DNA of 53,787 bases from Streptomyces viridiviolaceus (GCF_014650995.1 NZ_BMWA01000029.1:1-53787), one strand, 5' to 3'; positions 23,637 through 33,660 are shown, numbered from the stretch's first letter. The notes: generated by a model from the sequence alone, not told the origin. Translations and numbers: made by a program.

Positions 23637-24563
23637 TCAGCCCTTGCTGACCATCGAGCGGACGAAGAAGCGCAGGTTCGCCGGCTTCTCCGCCAGACGG
23701 CGCATGAAGTAGCCGTACCAGTCGGTGCCGTACGCGGTGTAGACGCGCATGCGGTGGCCTTCGGCGGCCAGTCGCAGGTGCTCGTCGCTGCGGATGCCGT
23801 ACAGCATCTGGAACTCGTACTCGTCGAGCTTTCGCCCGGCGCGCCTGGCGAGTTCCTGGGCGATGGTGATCAGGCGCGGGTCGTGCGACCCGATCATCGG
23901 GTAGCCCTCGCCCTCCATCAGCGTCCTCAGGATGCGCACGTACGCCTTGTCGATCTCCTGCTTCTGCTGGTAGGCGACCTCGGCGGGTTCCTTGTAGGCG
24001 CCCTTCACCAACCGTACGCGACTGCCGCTCTCGGCGAGCCGGCGCGCGTCGGCCTCGGTGCGGAAGAGGTACGCCTGGATGACGCAGCCGGTCTGCGGCA
24101 CGTCCTTGCGCAGCTCCTCGTGGATGGCGAACATCGAGTCGAGGGTCGTGTGGTCCTCGGCGTCGAGGGTGACCGTGGTGCCGATCTCGGCGGCGGCCTC
24201 GACGACCGGTCGGACGTTCTTCAGGGCCAGCTCGTGGCCGCCGTCCAGTGCCTGGCCGAACATCGACAGCTTCACGGACATCTCGGCGCGGGTGCCGAGG
24301 TCCAGCGGCTTCAGCCGGTCGATCAGCTCGAGGTAGGCGTCCCGGGCGGCCTCGGCCTGAGCGGGGTTCGTGATGTCCTCGCCGACGACGTCCATCGTCA
24401 GCTCCAGGCCCTGGGCGGTGAGGCGCTGGATGATCGGCAGGATCTCGTCGACGGACTCGCCGGGGATGAAACGGTCGACGACCGGCTTGGTCACCGGGGC
24501 CGCCGAGACCAGACGTCGCATCCGGTCGCTGCGCGACGCGGCGAGAATCACGGGACCCAGCAC
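23637..24563 (-). CDS. putA: Proline dehydrogenase (monofunctional)
   Basis: A 308-aa FAD-dependent TIM-barrel enzyme that oxidises proline to 1-pyrroline-5-carboxylate. Visible parts are VSVKLSMFGQALD, VTLDAEDHTTLDSMF, QTGCVIQAYLFRTE, the RVRLVKGAYKEP strand, MIGSHDPRLI and the C-terminal helix EFQMLYGIRSDEHLR then YGTDWYGYFMRRLAEKPANL. The GTG at 24563 was chosen because GGAGGTG lies right upstream and 308 aa is the family's normal length; a longer in-frame extension is rejected. It is first in the putA-pruA operon and is divergent from a PucR regulator across a symmetric operator. Confidence 0.92.
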   Translation of the reverse strand: MLGPVILAASRSDRMRRLVSAAPVTKPVVDRFIPGESVDEILPIIQRLTAQGLELTMDVVGEDITNPAQAEAARDAYLELIDRLKPLDLGTRAEMSVKLSMFGQALDGGHELALKNVRPVVEAAAEIGTTVTLDAEDHTTLDSMFAIHEELRKDVPQTGCVIQAYLFRTEADARRLAESGSRVRLVKGAYKEPAEVAYQQKQEIDKAYVRILRTLMEGEGYPMIGSHDPRLITIAQELARRAGRKLDEYEFQMLYGIRSDEHLRLAAEGHRMRVYTAYGTDWYGYFMRRLAEKPANLRFFVRSMVSKG

Positions 24564-24675
24564 GGGGCACCTCCACTTACAAAGCAACACGAGGCCGCGC
24601 CGCGAAGCCCGGACTTCCGGGAACGGCACGGAGAACCACCGTGAAATCTAAGGATCCCCCCGATCGTCAGCCATC

Positions 24676-24717
24676 GACAGCTGTCACGCATCCGTGCCAC
24701 GGATCTCAGACAGCTGT
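24676..24717. promoter_or_regulatory. Three evenly spaced palindromes between putA and the PucR regulator
   Basis: GACAGCTGTC (24676-24685) and ACAGCTGT (24710-24717) have centres 33 bp apart. Exactly midway is ATCCGTG-C-CACGGAT (24690-24704). The whole 41 bp is therefore a nested dyad with sites on a 16.5-bp grid. It is a likely binding site for the adjacent regulator, controlling both directions. Confidence 0.65.
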
Positions 24718-24734
24718 ATGAAGGCCGCGCGCAA

Positions 24735-25937
24735 ATGCGGCAGAATGCCCGGGTGACGTCGGATTTCAAGGGTGACTACCAGGAGCTGGTCGACGAGATC
24801 TCGGAGCTGCTGGGCGCGCCCGCGACCCTGGAGAGCCGCCACTTCGAGCTGATCGCCTTCGGCGCGTACGACAGCGAGGGCGACCTCGACCCGTCGGCCC
24901 TGGACCCGGTGCGCACCCGTTCGATCCTCACCCGCCGCTCGACGGCGGCGGTCCGGGCCTGGTTCGAGAGCTTCGGCATCGCCCGCGCCACCGGCCCGGT
25001 CCGCATCCCGCCGACCCCGGAGGCGGGCGTGTACCGGGGACGCACCTGTCTGCCGGTACGCCACCGGGGCGTGGTCCTCGGCTACGTCTGGCTGCTGGAC
25101 ACCGATCCCGGGCCCACCGACCGCCAGCTGGCGGCGGCGATGGAGGTCACCGCCCGGATCGGCGCGCTGCTCGCGGACGAGGCGCAGCACGGCGCCGATC
25201 TCAGCCGGGAGCTGCGGGCCGTGCTGACCGCCGAGCGCGACTGGCAGCGGGACATGGCGGTCGCCGAGCTGCGCACCGCCCTCGGGTCCCGCGCCGACGC
25301 CCTGCACACCGTCGTGTGCGTGGCCCCCTGGCCGTCCGCCGATCCGGAGGACGCGCCCTCGGTCCGTACGGTGCCGGGGGCGACGGCGCTGTGCACGGTG
25401 CCGTGGGGGGCGGCGGCCCAGTCCCTGGCACTGCTGGTCCGGTTGCGTTCGACGGACGTGCTGACGCCGGCGACGTCGGCGGCGGGCCGGCTGCTGGAGC
25501 GGGTGCGGGGGGCGGACGGGGCGTCCGGTGCCGCGGCCGGGATCGCGGATGCGCGCACCGGGCTGGCGGAGCTGGGTACCGCCTGGCGGGAGGCGTCGGC
25601 GGCGGCGCGGGCGGCGCTCGCGGAGCCCCGGCTCGGTCCGGTCGCCGACTGGGCGTCCATCGGTCCGTTCCGGCTGCTGACCGCCCTGCCCGCGACGGCC
25701 GCCCACGACCCCGTCGTGCGGGTGCTGCTCTCCCCCGCGCACCGTGAACTCGCCCGCACGGCCGAGGTCTACCTCGACTGCGCGGGCCAGGCCGGCCGTA
25801 CGGCCGCCGAGCTGGGCATCCACCGCCAGACCCTCTACTACCGGCTGTCCCGGGTCGAGCAGCTCACGGGCCTGGACCTGGACGACGGCGAGGACCGGCT
25901 GCTGCTGCACATGGCGCTGAAGGGCGCGCGGCTGTGA
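24735..25937 (+). CDS. PucR-family transcriptional regulator of proline catabolism
   Basis: A 400-aa regulator with a GAF/PAS-like sensory part (about 10-170), a central GGDEF-like fold lacking catalytic motifs, and the C-terminal PucR helix-turn-helix (RTAAELGIHRQTLYYRLSRVEQLTGLDLDD, about residues 355-385). PucR-type proteins often activate adjacent catabolic genes when the substrate is present; its divergence from putA-pruA makes proline or P5C the likely signal. The start may be ATG 24735 (GAAGG eleven bases upstream) or GTG 24753. The three-palindrome operator lies directly upstream. Confidence 0.85.
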   Translation: MRQNARVTSDFKGDYQELVDEISELLGAPATLESRHFELIAFGAYDSEGDLDPSALDPVRTRSILTRRSTAAVRAWFESFGIARATGPVRIPPTPEAGVYRGRTCLPVRHRGVVLGYVWLLDTDPGPTDRQLAAAMEVTARIGALLADEAQHGADLSRELRAVLTAERDWQRDMAVAELRTALGSRADALHTVVCVAPWPSADPEDAPSVRTVPGATALCTVPWGAAAQSLALLVRLRSTDVLTPATSAAGRLLERVRGADGASGAAAGIADARTGLAELGTAWREASAAARAALAEPRLGPVADWASIGPFRLLTALPATAAHDPVVRVLLSPAHRELARTAEVYLDCAGQAGRTAAELGIHRQTLYYRLSRVEQLTGLDLDDGEDRLLLHMALKGARL

Positions 25938-25944
25938 GTCCGCG

Positions 25945-26523
25945 TCAGCTGTTGCTGATGCCTTCGACGACCCGGCGGAGGCCGGCCGTCAGCTGCCCGG
26001 CGTCGGGAGCGGTCCTCGGGTCGAAGGTCCACTGGGCGATGAGCCCCGTCATCAGGGTCACGTAGAACATGCCGAGGGTGTCCGCCGTCTCGTCGGACAC
26101 GTCCTCCTCCCGGCCGCCCATCAGCAGCGGGATCAGCCCGCGCCCCGCCTCCCGCTGCGCCGCCGCCAGATGGTCGCGCACCTCGGGCAGCCGGTCCCCG
26201 AGGGCGAGGACCTCCATGCTGAGCCGCCACAGGGAGCCGGGCTCCTTCATGGTGGCGATGATGTTCGACCACGTCCGCTCGAAGCGCTCCAGGGAACCGG
26301 GCTCGGTGTCGTCCAGCCCGCCGCCGTCGAAGGCGTCGCCCATCTCCTCGACCAACGCCACGTAGGCCCGCGCGAGCAGCGCGTCCTTCGACCCGTAGTG
26401 GTAGCCGATGGACGCCAGGTTGGTCCCCGACTCCTTGACGATGTCGCGCGCCGTCGTGCGCGTGAACCCCTTCTGCAGCAGGCAGCGCTTGGCGCCCTCG
26501 AGCAGGTCTTCGCGGTGTCCCAT
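25945..26523 (-). CDS. TetR-family regulator, probable repressor of the adjacent exporter
   Basis: A 192-aa TetR protein. The HTH is clear (REDLLEGAKRCLLQKGFTRTTARDIVKESGTNLASIGYHYGSKDALLARAY, residues about 4-54), and its C-terminal domain resembles TetR_C_6-type proteins (WTFDPRTAPDAGQLTAGLRRV). The start at ATG 26523 is where the family begins; a 14-residue extension is not supported. It is divergent from a 14-helix exporter. Two tandem repeats between the genes are the likely operators, and exporter substrates are the likely inducers. Confidence 0.85.
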   Translation of the reverse strand: MGHREDLLEGAKRCLLQKGFTRTTARDIVKESGTNLASIGYHYGSKDALLARAYVALVEEMGDAFDGGGLDDTEPGSLERFERTWSNIIATMKEPGSLWRLSMEVLALGDRLPEVRDHLAAAQREAGRGLIPLLMGGREEDVSDETADTLGMFYVTLMTGLIAQWTFDPRTAPDAGQLTAGLRRVVEGISNS

Positions 26524-26548
26524 GGCGGAAACCCTACCTCTCGCCCAT

Positions 26549-26607
26549 ACAGACGTCCTAGACAACCGAATTATACGTGCGTCATAGACAGCCGTTTAAT
26601 ACATGCG
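26549..26607. promoter_or_regulatory. Tandem 33-bp operator-like repeats between tetR and the DHA2 exporter
   Basis: Copies at 26549-26581 and 26575-26607 (26-bp period, 24 of 33 positions identical) share CGTCnTAGACA, CCG and a TATAC or AATAC end. TAATAC (26597-26602) may be the exporter -10. An upstream ATG (26603) lies inside copy 2, which favours translation from 26621. Confidence 0.6.
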
Positions 26608-26620
26608 TACAGTCGCCGTC

Positions 26621-28186
26621 ATGACGACGAACCCGACGAGCACCACCCCGACCGCGCCCGCCGGGCGCCGCGCATGGACCGCCCTCGGTGTGCTGATGCT
26701 TCCGCTGCTGCTGGTCTCGATGGACGTCTCGGTCCTCTACTTCGCGGTCCCGGCGATCAGCGCCGACCTGGAGCCGACCGGCACCCAGCAGCTGTGGATC
26801 TTCGACATCTACGCGTTCGTCCTGGCCGGCCTGCTGATGACGATGGGCTCGCTGGGCGACCGGATCGGCCGCCGCAGGCTGCTGCTGATCGGCGCCGCCG
26901 CGTTCGGCGCGGCCTCCCTCGCGGCGGCGTACGCGAGCAGCGCCGAGATGCTGATCGCGGCCCGCGCGGTTCTCGGCATCGGCGGCGCGACCCTGATGCC
27001 GTCCACACTGGCCATGGTCCGCACCCTCTTCACCGACCCCGCCCAGCGGGCCAAGGCGATCGCGATGTGGTCCGGCGTGATGACGGCCGGTGTCGCCCTC
27101 GGTTCGGTGCTCAGCGGCGTGCTGGTGGAGCACTTCTGGTGGGGCTCGGTCTTCCTGGTCAACCTGCCGGCGATGGCCCTGCTGCTGCTCCTCGGGCCCG
27201 TGCTGCTGCCCGAGTCCAGGAACCCCGCCCCCGGCCGCTTCGACTGGCCGAGCATCCCGCTGTCGATGGCGGCGGTCCTCCCGGTCGTCTACGGACTGAA
27301 GGAGATCCCGTCCCAGGGCTGGAACGTCCGCTACGTCGTGTCGATCACCGTGGGTCTGCTGTTCGCGGCCCTGTTCGTCCACCGTCAGCGGACGGCCGCC
27401 TCGCCGATGATCCCCCCGGCCCTGTTCCGCGGGCGCGGGTTCGCCCCGGCCGTCGTCCTCAACCTCGTCACCATGTTCGGGATGATGGGCTCGGCCTTCT
27501 TCACCACTCAGTACCTGCAGTCGGTGCTCGGCCACAGCGCGATGGAGGCGGCGCTGTGGGCTCTGGTGCCCTCGGTGCCGATCGGCTTCGCGGCCCCCTT
27601 CGCGACGCTGCTGGTGCAGAAGGGCGTCAACCGCGCCCACGTCGTCTCCGCGGGCTTCACGACCGCCGCGTGCGGCTACGGCCTGCTGGCCCTCGCGGAC
27701 ACCGACTCACTGGTGCTGGTTCTGGTCGCCTGCGGCGTCCTGGCCTCGGGGGTCACCATGGTGATGTCCCAGATCATGGATCTGGCCCTGGGGGCCGCGC
27801 CGGTGGAGCGCGCGGGCGCCGCGTCCTCCCTGATGGAGACCGGCGCGGAGTTCGGCGGAGCGCTGGGCATGGCCGTCCTCGGCTCCATCGGCACCGCCGT
27901 CTACCGCCACGGCATCCCGGACTCGGCACCGGCTCCGGCCCACGAGACGCTGGGCGGCGCGCTCGCCGTCGCCGAGCAGTTGCCCGAGCGGGCGGGAGAC
28001 GCCCTGCTCGCGTCGGCCAGGGAGGCGTTCACGCAGGGGATGCAGGGGGCGGCGGTCGCCGCGGCGACGGTGCTGGCGGCAGCGGCCGTACTCGCGTCGG
28101 TGACGCTGCGCCGGGTCCGGGCGCGGGAGGAATCGGGCACGGAAAACGCCGGACAGGCTGACCGACTCAGCCCGTCCGGCGTCTGA
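26621..28186 (+). CDS. MFS exporter, DHA2 (14-helix EmrB/QacA/SmvA) family
   Basis: A 521-aa drug:H+ antiporter of the 14-helix class. Visible motifs are VSMDVSVLYFAVPAISADL in helix 1, WIFDIYAFVLAGLLMTMGSLGDRIGRRRLLL (motif A), GIGGATLMPSTLAMVRTLF (motif C region) and GGALGMAVLGSIGTAVYRHGI near the end. QacA/SmvA-type proteins export quaternary ammonium compounds, dyes or self-made antibiotics. It is paired with a divergent TetR repressor. A start at 26603 is possible but lies in an operator repeat. The last codons encode part of a hairpin terminator. Confidence 0.88.
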   Translation: MTTNPTSTTPTAPAGRRAWTALGVLMLPLLLVSMDVSVLYFAVPAISADLEPTGTQQLWIFDIYAFVLAGLLMTMGSLGDRIGRRRLLLIGAAAFGAASLAAAYASSAEMLIAARAVLGIGGATLMPSTLAMVRTLFTDPAQRAKAIAMWSGVMTAGVALGSVLSGVLVEHFWWGSVFLVNLPAMALLLLLGPVLLPESRNPAPGRFDWPSIPLSMAAVLPVVYGLKEIPSQGWNVRYVVSITVGLLFAALFVHRQRTAASPMIPPALFRGRGFAPAVVLNLVTMFGMMGSAFFTTQYLQSVLGHSAMEAALWALVPSVPIGFAAPFATLLVQKGVNRAHVVSAGFTTAACGYGLLALADTDSLVLVLVACGVLASGVTMVMSQIMDLALGAAPVERAGAASSLMETGAEFGGALGMAVLGSIGTAVYRHGIPDSAPAPAHETLGGALAVAEQLPERAGDALLASAREAFTQGMQGAAVAAATVLAAAAVLASVTLRRVRAREESGTENAGQADRLSPSGV

Positions 28187-28240
28187 GGACGAGCCCGTTC
28201 AAGGCGAACGGGGCCCGGGGGCCGAGCCCCCGGGGACGAC
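28147..28240. terminator. Three successive stem-loops between exporter and serA
   Basis: The first is CGCCGGAC-GGCTGA...TCAGCC-GTCCGGCG (28147-28181) and uses the exporter's final codons. The second is CCCGTTC/GAACGGG (28194-28212). The third is CCCGGGGGC/GCCCCCGGGG (about 28214-28235). Such G/C-only hairpin strings between convergent Streptomyces genes act as bidirectional terminators. Confidence 0.7.
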
Positions 28241-28247
28241 GGTGGCC

Positions 28248-29837
28248 TCAGACCAGGTTCACCGAGCGGGCGGACGTCGCGCCGATCTCCGCCGCGACCT
28301 CCGCCAGCACACCGGCGGGCACCGTGTCGTCGACCGTCAGCACGGCGAGCGCCTCACCGCCGACGGCCGCCCGGGCGACCTGCATGCCGGCGATGTTGAT
28401 GCCCGCCTCGCCGATGATGCGGCCGACGGTGCCGACGACGCCCGGACGGTCCTCGTAGCGCAGCACCACCATGTGGTCGGCGAGCGCGAGGTCGACGTCG
28501 TAGTCGCCGACGGCGACGAGCTTCTGCAGGTGCTTCGGGCCGGCCAGCGTGCCGGACACCGACACCTCCTCGCCGTCCGAGAGCGTGCCGCGCACGGTGA
28601 CGACGTTGCGGTGGTCGGCCGACTCGGAGCTGGTGGTGAGGCGGACCTCGACGCCCCGCTCCTGGGCGAACAGCGGCGCGTTGACGTACGACACGGTCTC
28701 GTCGACGACGTCCTCGAAGACACCCTTGAGCGCGGACAGCTCCAGCACCTTCACGTCGTGCTGGGTGATCTCGCCGTAGACCTCGACGTCGAGGCGGACG
28801 GCGACCTCGCCGGCGAGTGCAGTGAAGATGCGGCCGAGGCGCTCGGCGAGCGGCAGGCCCGGCTTGACGTCCTCGGCGATGACACCGCCCTGGACGTTCA
28901 CCGCGTCGGGGACCAGCTCACCGGCGAGGGCGAGCCGCACCGAGCGGGCGACGGCGATACCGGCCTTCTCCTGCGCCTCGTCGGTGGAGGCACCGAGGTG
29001 CGGGGTGCAGACGACCTGGTCGAACTCGAACAGCGGCGAGTCGGTGCACGGCTCCTTGGCGTACACGTCCAGACCGGCGCCGGCGACGCGGCCCTCCTTC
29101 AGCGCCGAGTACAGCGCCTGCTCGTCGACGATGCCGCCGCGCGCGGCGTTGACGATGCGGACGCTGGGCTTGACCTTGCGCAGCGCCTCGTCGCCGATCA
29201 GGCCGAGGGTCTCGGGGGTCTTGGGCAGGTGGACGGTGATGAAGTCGGAGACCTCCAGCAGCTCGTCCAGGGACAGCACCTTGACGCCCATCTGGGCGGC
29301 CCGCGCGGGCTGCACGTAGGGGTCGTAGGCGACGACCTTCATGCCGAAGGCCGACATGCGCTGCGCGACGAGGGCGCCGATCCGGCCCAGGCCCACGACG
29401 CCGAGGGTCTTCTCCGCCAGCTCGACGCCGGTGTACTTGCTGCGCTTCCACTCGCCGTTCTTCAGCGCGGCGTTGGCCTGCGGGATGTTGCGGGCGGTGG
29501 CGATGAGCAGACCGCAGGCCAGCTCGGCGGCGGTCACGATGTTCGAGGTCGGGGCGTTGACGACCATCACGCCGGCCTTGGTGGCGGCGGAGACGTCGAC
29601 GTTGTCCAGGCCGACGCCGGCTCGTGCGACGACCTTGAGCTTGTTCGCGGCGGCGATGGCCTCGGCGTCGACCTTGGTGGCCGAACGGACCAGGATCGCG
29701 TCCACGTCGGCGATGGCGGGGAGCAGTTCGGCTCGGTCCGCGCCGTTGCAGTGGCGGATCTCGAAGTCCGGGCCAAGCGCGTCCACGGTCGCGGGCGACA
29801 GCTCTTCAGCGATGAGTACGACGGGTTTCGAGCTCAC
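28248..29837 (-). CDS. serA: D-3-phosphoglycerate dehydrogenase
   Basis: A 529-aa NAD-dependent enzyme that starts serine synthesis from 3-phosphoglycerate. It is the long type: a catalytic/NAD domain (VARAGVGLDNVDV, LGVVGLGRIGALVAQR, catalytic Arg in NAARGGIVDE, Glu in DVYAKEPC and His in TPHLGAST), an intervening domain (about 320-450) and a C-terminal ACT domain (VLRYEDRPGVVGTVGRIIGEAGINIAGM) for serine feedback. The GTG at 29837 has GAGGA upstream and begins at SSKPVVLIAEELS; the longer frame is rejected. It lies on the same strand downstream of ilvC, but a strong hairpin intervenes, so it probably has its own promoter. Confidence 0.95.
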   Translation of the reverse strand: MSSKPVVLIAEELSPATVDALGPDFEIRHCNGADRAELLPAIADVDAILVRSATKVDAEAIAAANKLKVVARAGVGLDNVDVSAATKAGVMVVNAPTSNIVTAAELACGLLIATARNIPQANAALKNGEWKRSKYTGVELAEKTLGVVGLGRIGALVAQRMSAFGMKVVAYDPYVQPARAAQMGVKVLSLDELLEVSDFITVHLPKTPETLGLIGDEALRKVKPSVRIVNAARGGIVDEQALYSALKEGRVAGAGLDVYAKEPCTDSPLFEFDQVVCTPHLGASTDEAQEKAGIAVARSVRLALAGELVPDAVNVQGGVIAEDVKPGLPLAERLGRIFTALAGEVAVRLDVEVYGEITQHDVKVLELSALKGVFEDVVDETVSYVNAPLFAQERGVEVRLTTSSESADHRNVVTVRGTLSDGEEVSVSGTLAGPKHLQKLVAVGDYDVDLALADHMVVLRYEDRPGVVGTVGRIIGEAGINIAGMQVARAAVGGEALAVLTVDDTVPAGVLAEVAAEIGATSARSVNLV

Positions 29838-30141
29838 GTGAGTCCTCACAAGTCCAATGCGGACGGCCGTCCCGACGGCCGCAGGCGGTGGAGGGGAGTG
29901 ACACCGGGGACGTGCCTGCACTTCTCCGGGGTCGCTAAGCCGCGTGGAAGACGCACGACGCTGTGGGCCTGACGCGTATGTTGTGCAGCAGTGTAGTGGC
30001 GCCGAGGGCGTCGTCTTACGCCGCTACGGAAGGATCACCCGTCCGTGGCTGGACGGGTTGGACAACGCCGTACCTACGACGTTACCCGTGGTTCGCCGAA
30101 GGGGCCGGAGCGACATGCTCCGGCCCCTTCGGGCGGGCGGC
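29838..30141 (-). other. 304-bp ilvC-serA intergenic region
   Basis: It holds the ilvC terminator hairpin (30097-30131) and presumably the serA promoter. TACACT near 29989-29994 on the minus strand, with TAAGAC 17 bp upstream, is the best -10/-35 pair I see, and it is weak. I see no small gene. Confidence 0.4.
30097..30131 (-). terminator. ilvC terminator
   Basis: A perfect 14-bp stem, CGAAGGGGCCGGAG against CTCCGGCCCCTTCG, with a 7-nt loop, ten bases beyond the ilvC stop. It has no T-tract. Confidence 0.8.
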
Positions 30142-31140
<999 letters not shown>

Positions 31141-31222
31141 TTTGGGTTCTCTCCTTGTGTGCAGGTGTTGCGTCCCACCGTATGCCGGTGAGGGGAAGGG
31201 AAGTTTCGGGGTCTCGGAATAC

Positions 31223-31250
31223 GGGCGGCCGGAGTTTTCGCCGGCCGCCC
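31223..31250 (-). terminator. Hairpin between ilvH and ilvC
   Basis: A 10-bp perfect stem, GGGCGGCCGG against CCGGCCGCCC, around an 8-nt loop, directly after the ilvH stop. It may reduce readthrough into ilvC or protect the ilvBH message. Confidence 0.6.
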
Positions 31251-31261
31251 CTGTTCCATCG

Positions 31262-31786
31262 TCAGGCGGAGCGGTCGAGAGCGCGCAGCGAGCGGTCCGT
31301 GATCGAACGGGCGCCGCGGCCGATCGCGATCGTGCCGGACTGGACCAGCTCCTTGATGCCGTACGGTTCCAGCATCTTGAGCATGGCGGACAGCTTCTCG
31401 CCGCTGCCGGTGGCCTCGATCGTCACGGCCTCCGGGGAGACGTCGACGGTCTTGGCGCGGAACAGCTGGACGATCTCGACGATCTGGGAACGGGTCTCGT
31501 TGTCCGCGCGCACCTTCACCAGAACGAGTTCGCGCTGAACGGCCTGCGAGGGCTCCAGCTCGACGATCTTGAGAACGTTGACGAGCTTGTTGAGCTGCTT
31601 GGTCACCTGCTCCAGCGGCAGGTCCTCCACCCCCACGACGATGGTGATGCGGGAGATGTCGGGGTGCTCGGTGACGCCGACGGCGAGCGAGTCGATGTTG
31701 AAGCCGCGGCGGGAGAACAGGGCGGCGATCCGGGCGAGGATGCCGGGCGTGTTCTCCACCAGGACGGAGAGCGTGTGCTTGGACAT
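31262..31786 (-). CDS. ilvH: Acetolactate synthase small (regulatory) subunit
   Basis: A 174-aa regulatory subunit with an N-terminal ACT domain (TLSVLVENTPGILARIAALFSRRGFNIDSLAVG, residues 4-36) and a C-terminal dimerisation domain (VTIEATGSGEKLSAMLKMLEPYGIKELVQSG). It binds valine and activates and inhibits the IlvB catalytic subunit. It follows ilvB after a 20-bp gap. The same frame stays open far upstream through ilvB, but those residues are a shadow; the ATG at 31786 is the family start. Confidence 0.95.
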   Translation of the reverse strand: MSKHTLSVLVENTPGILARIAALFSRRGFNIDSLAVGVTEHPDISRITIVVGVEDLPLEQVTKQLNKLVNVLKIVELEPSQAVQRELVLVKVRADNETRSQIVEIVQLFRAKTVDVSPEAVTIEATGSGEKLSAMLKMLEPYGIKELVQSGTIAIGRGARSITDRSLRALDRSA

Positions 31787-31806
31787 GATCTCTTGGTCTT
31801 CCTCGC

Positions 31807-33660
31807 TCAGTCGTCTTCGTTGTCGCCGAAGTCGGGGCGGACGTCCCGGGCGGCCATGATCTCGTCGTTGGAGGTGCCGGCGGCGACCATCGGCCACACC
31901 ATGGCGTCCTCGTGGACGACGAAGTCGACGACGACCGGCCGGTCGTTGATCGAGTTCGCCTCCTCGATGACCTTGTCGAGGTCGGCGGGGTCCTCGCACC
32001 GGATGGCGTAGCAGCCCATGGCCTCCGACAGCTTCACGAAGTCGGGGACGCGGGTGCCGCGGGCGTCCGGGTTGACGTCGTCGGGACCGGAGTGCAGCAC
32101 CGTGTTGGAGTACCGCTGGTTGTAGAACAGCGTCTGCCACTGGCGGACCATCCCGAGGGCACCGTTGTTGATGACGGCGACCTTGATCGGGATGTTGTTC
32201 AGGGCGCAGGTGGTGAGCTCCTGATTGGTCATCTGGAAGCAGCCGTCGCCGTCGATGGCCCAGACGGTCTGGCCGGGCGCGCCGGCCTTGGCGCCCATGG
32301 CGGCCGGGACGGCGTAGCCCATGGTTCCGGCGCCGCCGGAGTTCAGCCAGGTGGCGGGCTTGTCGTACTGGATGAAGTGCGCGGCCCACATCTGGTGCTG
32401 ACCGACGCCGGCGGCGAAGATCGTGCCCTCGGGGGCCAGCTGCCCGATGCGCTCGATGACCGCTTGCGGGGAGAGCGAGCCGTCCTCCGGCTGGTCGTAG
32501 CCGAGGGGGTAGGTGTCGCGCCAGCGGCTGAGGTCCTTCCACCAGGCGGTGTAGTCGCCCGTGTGGCCCTCGCTGTGCTCCTTCTGGACGGCCTGGATCA
32601 GGTCGGCGATGACCTCGCGGGCGTCGCCGACGATCGGCACGTCGGCGGCGCGGTTCTTGCCGATCTCGGCAGGGTCGATGTCGGCGTGGACGATCTTGGC
32701 GTACGGGGCGAAGCTGTCCAGCTTGCCGGTGACGCGGTCGTCGAAGCGGGCTCCGAGGGCGACGATCAGGTCGGCCTTCTGCAGCGCGGTGACGGCGGTG
32801 ACCGCACCGTGCATGCCCGGCATTCCCACGTGCAGCGGGTGGCTGTCGGGGAACGCGCCGAGCGCCATCAGGGTGGTGGTGACGGGCGCTCCGGTGAGTT
32901 CGGCGAGGACCTTCAGCTCGGCGGTGGCCTGTGCCTTGAGCACGCCGCCGCCGACGTAGAGGACGGGCCGCTTGGCGGAGGTGATGAGCTTTGCGGCCTC
33001 GCGGATCTGCTTGGCGTGCGGCTTGGTCACCGGGCGGTAGCCCGGCAGGTCCATGACCGGCGGCCAGGAGAAGGTGGTCTTCGCCTGGAGGGCGTCCTTG
33101 GCGATGTCGACGAGGACGGGGCCCGGGCGGCCGGTGGAGGCGATGTGGAACGCCTCGGCGATCACCCGGGGGATGTCCTCGGCCTTGGTGACCAGGAAGT
33201 TGTGCTTGGTGATCGGCATGGTGATGCCGACGATGTCCGCCTCCTGGAAGGCGTCCGTGCCGATCGACGACGAGGCGACCTGGCCGGTGATCGCGACCAT
33301 CGGCACGGAGTCCATGTGCGCGTCGGCGATCGGGGTGACCAGGTTGGTGGCGCCGGGACCGGAGGTCGCCATGCAGACGCCGACCTTGCCGGTGGCCTGG
33401 GCGTAGCCGGTGGCCGCGTGGCCCGCGCCCTGCTCGTGGCGGACCAGGACGTGGCGCACCCGGGTCGAGTCCATCAGGGGGTCGTACGCCGGAAGGATCG
33501 CACCACCGGGAATGCCGAATACCGTGTCGGCGCCGACCTCCTCGAGAGAGCGGATGAGGGACTGCGCACCCGTGACGTGCTCGGGCGCGGACTGCTGTCC
33601 TCCGGATCGGGGCCGCGGCTGCGGGTGATGGGCCCCGGTGGCCTGCTCGGTCATCGGCAT
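31807..33660 (-). CDS. ilvB: Acetolactate synthase large (catalytic) subunit
   Basis: A 617-aa thiamine diphosphate enzyme that condenses two pyruvates to acetolactate, or pyruvate plus 2-ketobutyrate to acetohydroxybutyrate. Visible features are the catalytic Glu in VRHEQGAGHAATGYA, the FAD domain around GGGVLKAQATAELK and ALGARFDDRVTGKLD, the GDGCFQMTNQELTT ThDP motif with NN at NNGALGMVRQWQ, and the C-terminal VVVDFVVHEDAMVWPMV. The ATG at 33660 or 33654 are both possible starts. A short leader peptide and a terminator precede it, so it is expected to be controlled by attenuation. Confidence 0.96.
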   Translation of the reverse strand: MPMTEQATGAHHPQPRPRSGGQQSAPEHVTGAQSLIRSLEEVGADTVFGIPGGAILPAYDPLMDSTRVRHVLVRHEQGAGHAATGYAQATGKVGVCMATSGPGATNLVTPIADAHMDSVPMVAITGQVASSSIGTDAFQEADIVGITMPITKHNFLVTKAEDIPRVIAEAFHIASTGRPGPVLVDIAKDALQAKTTFSWPPVMDLPGYRPVTKPHAKQIREAAKLITSAKRPVLYVGGGVLKAQATAELKVLAELTGAPVTTTLMALGAFPDSHPLHVGMPGMHGAVTAVTALQKADLIVALGARFDDRVTGKLDSFAPYAKIVHADIDPAEIGKNRAADVPIVGDAREVIADLIQAVQKEHSEGHTGDYTAWWKDLSRWRDTYPLGYDQPEDGSLSPQAVIERIGQLAPEGTIFAAGVGQHQMWAAHFIQYDKPATWLNSGGAGTMGYAVPAAMGAKAGAPGQTVWAIDGDGCFQMTNQELTTCALNNIPIKVAVINNGALGMVRQWQTLFYNQRYSNTVLHSGPDDVNPDARGTRVPDFVKLSEAMGCYAIRCEDPADLDKVIEEANSINDRPVVVDFVVHEDAMVWPMVAAGTSNDEIMAARDVRPDFGDNEDD

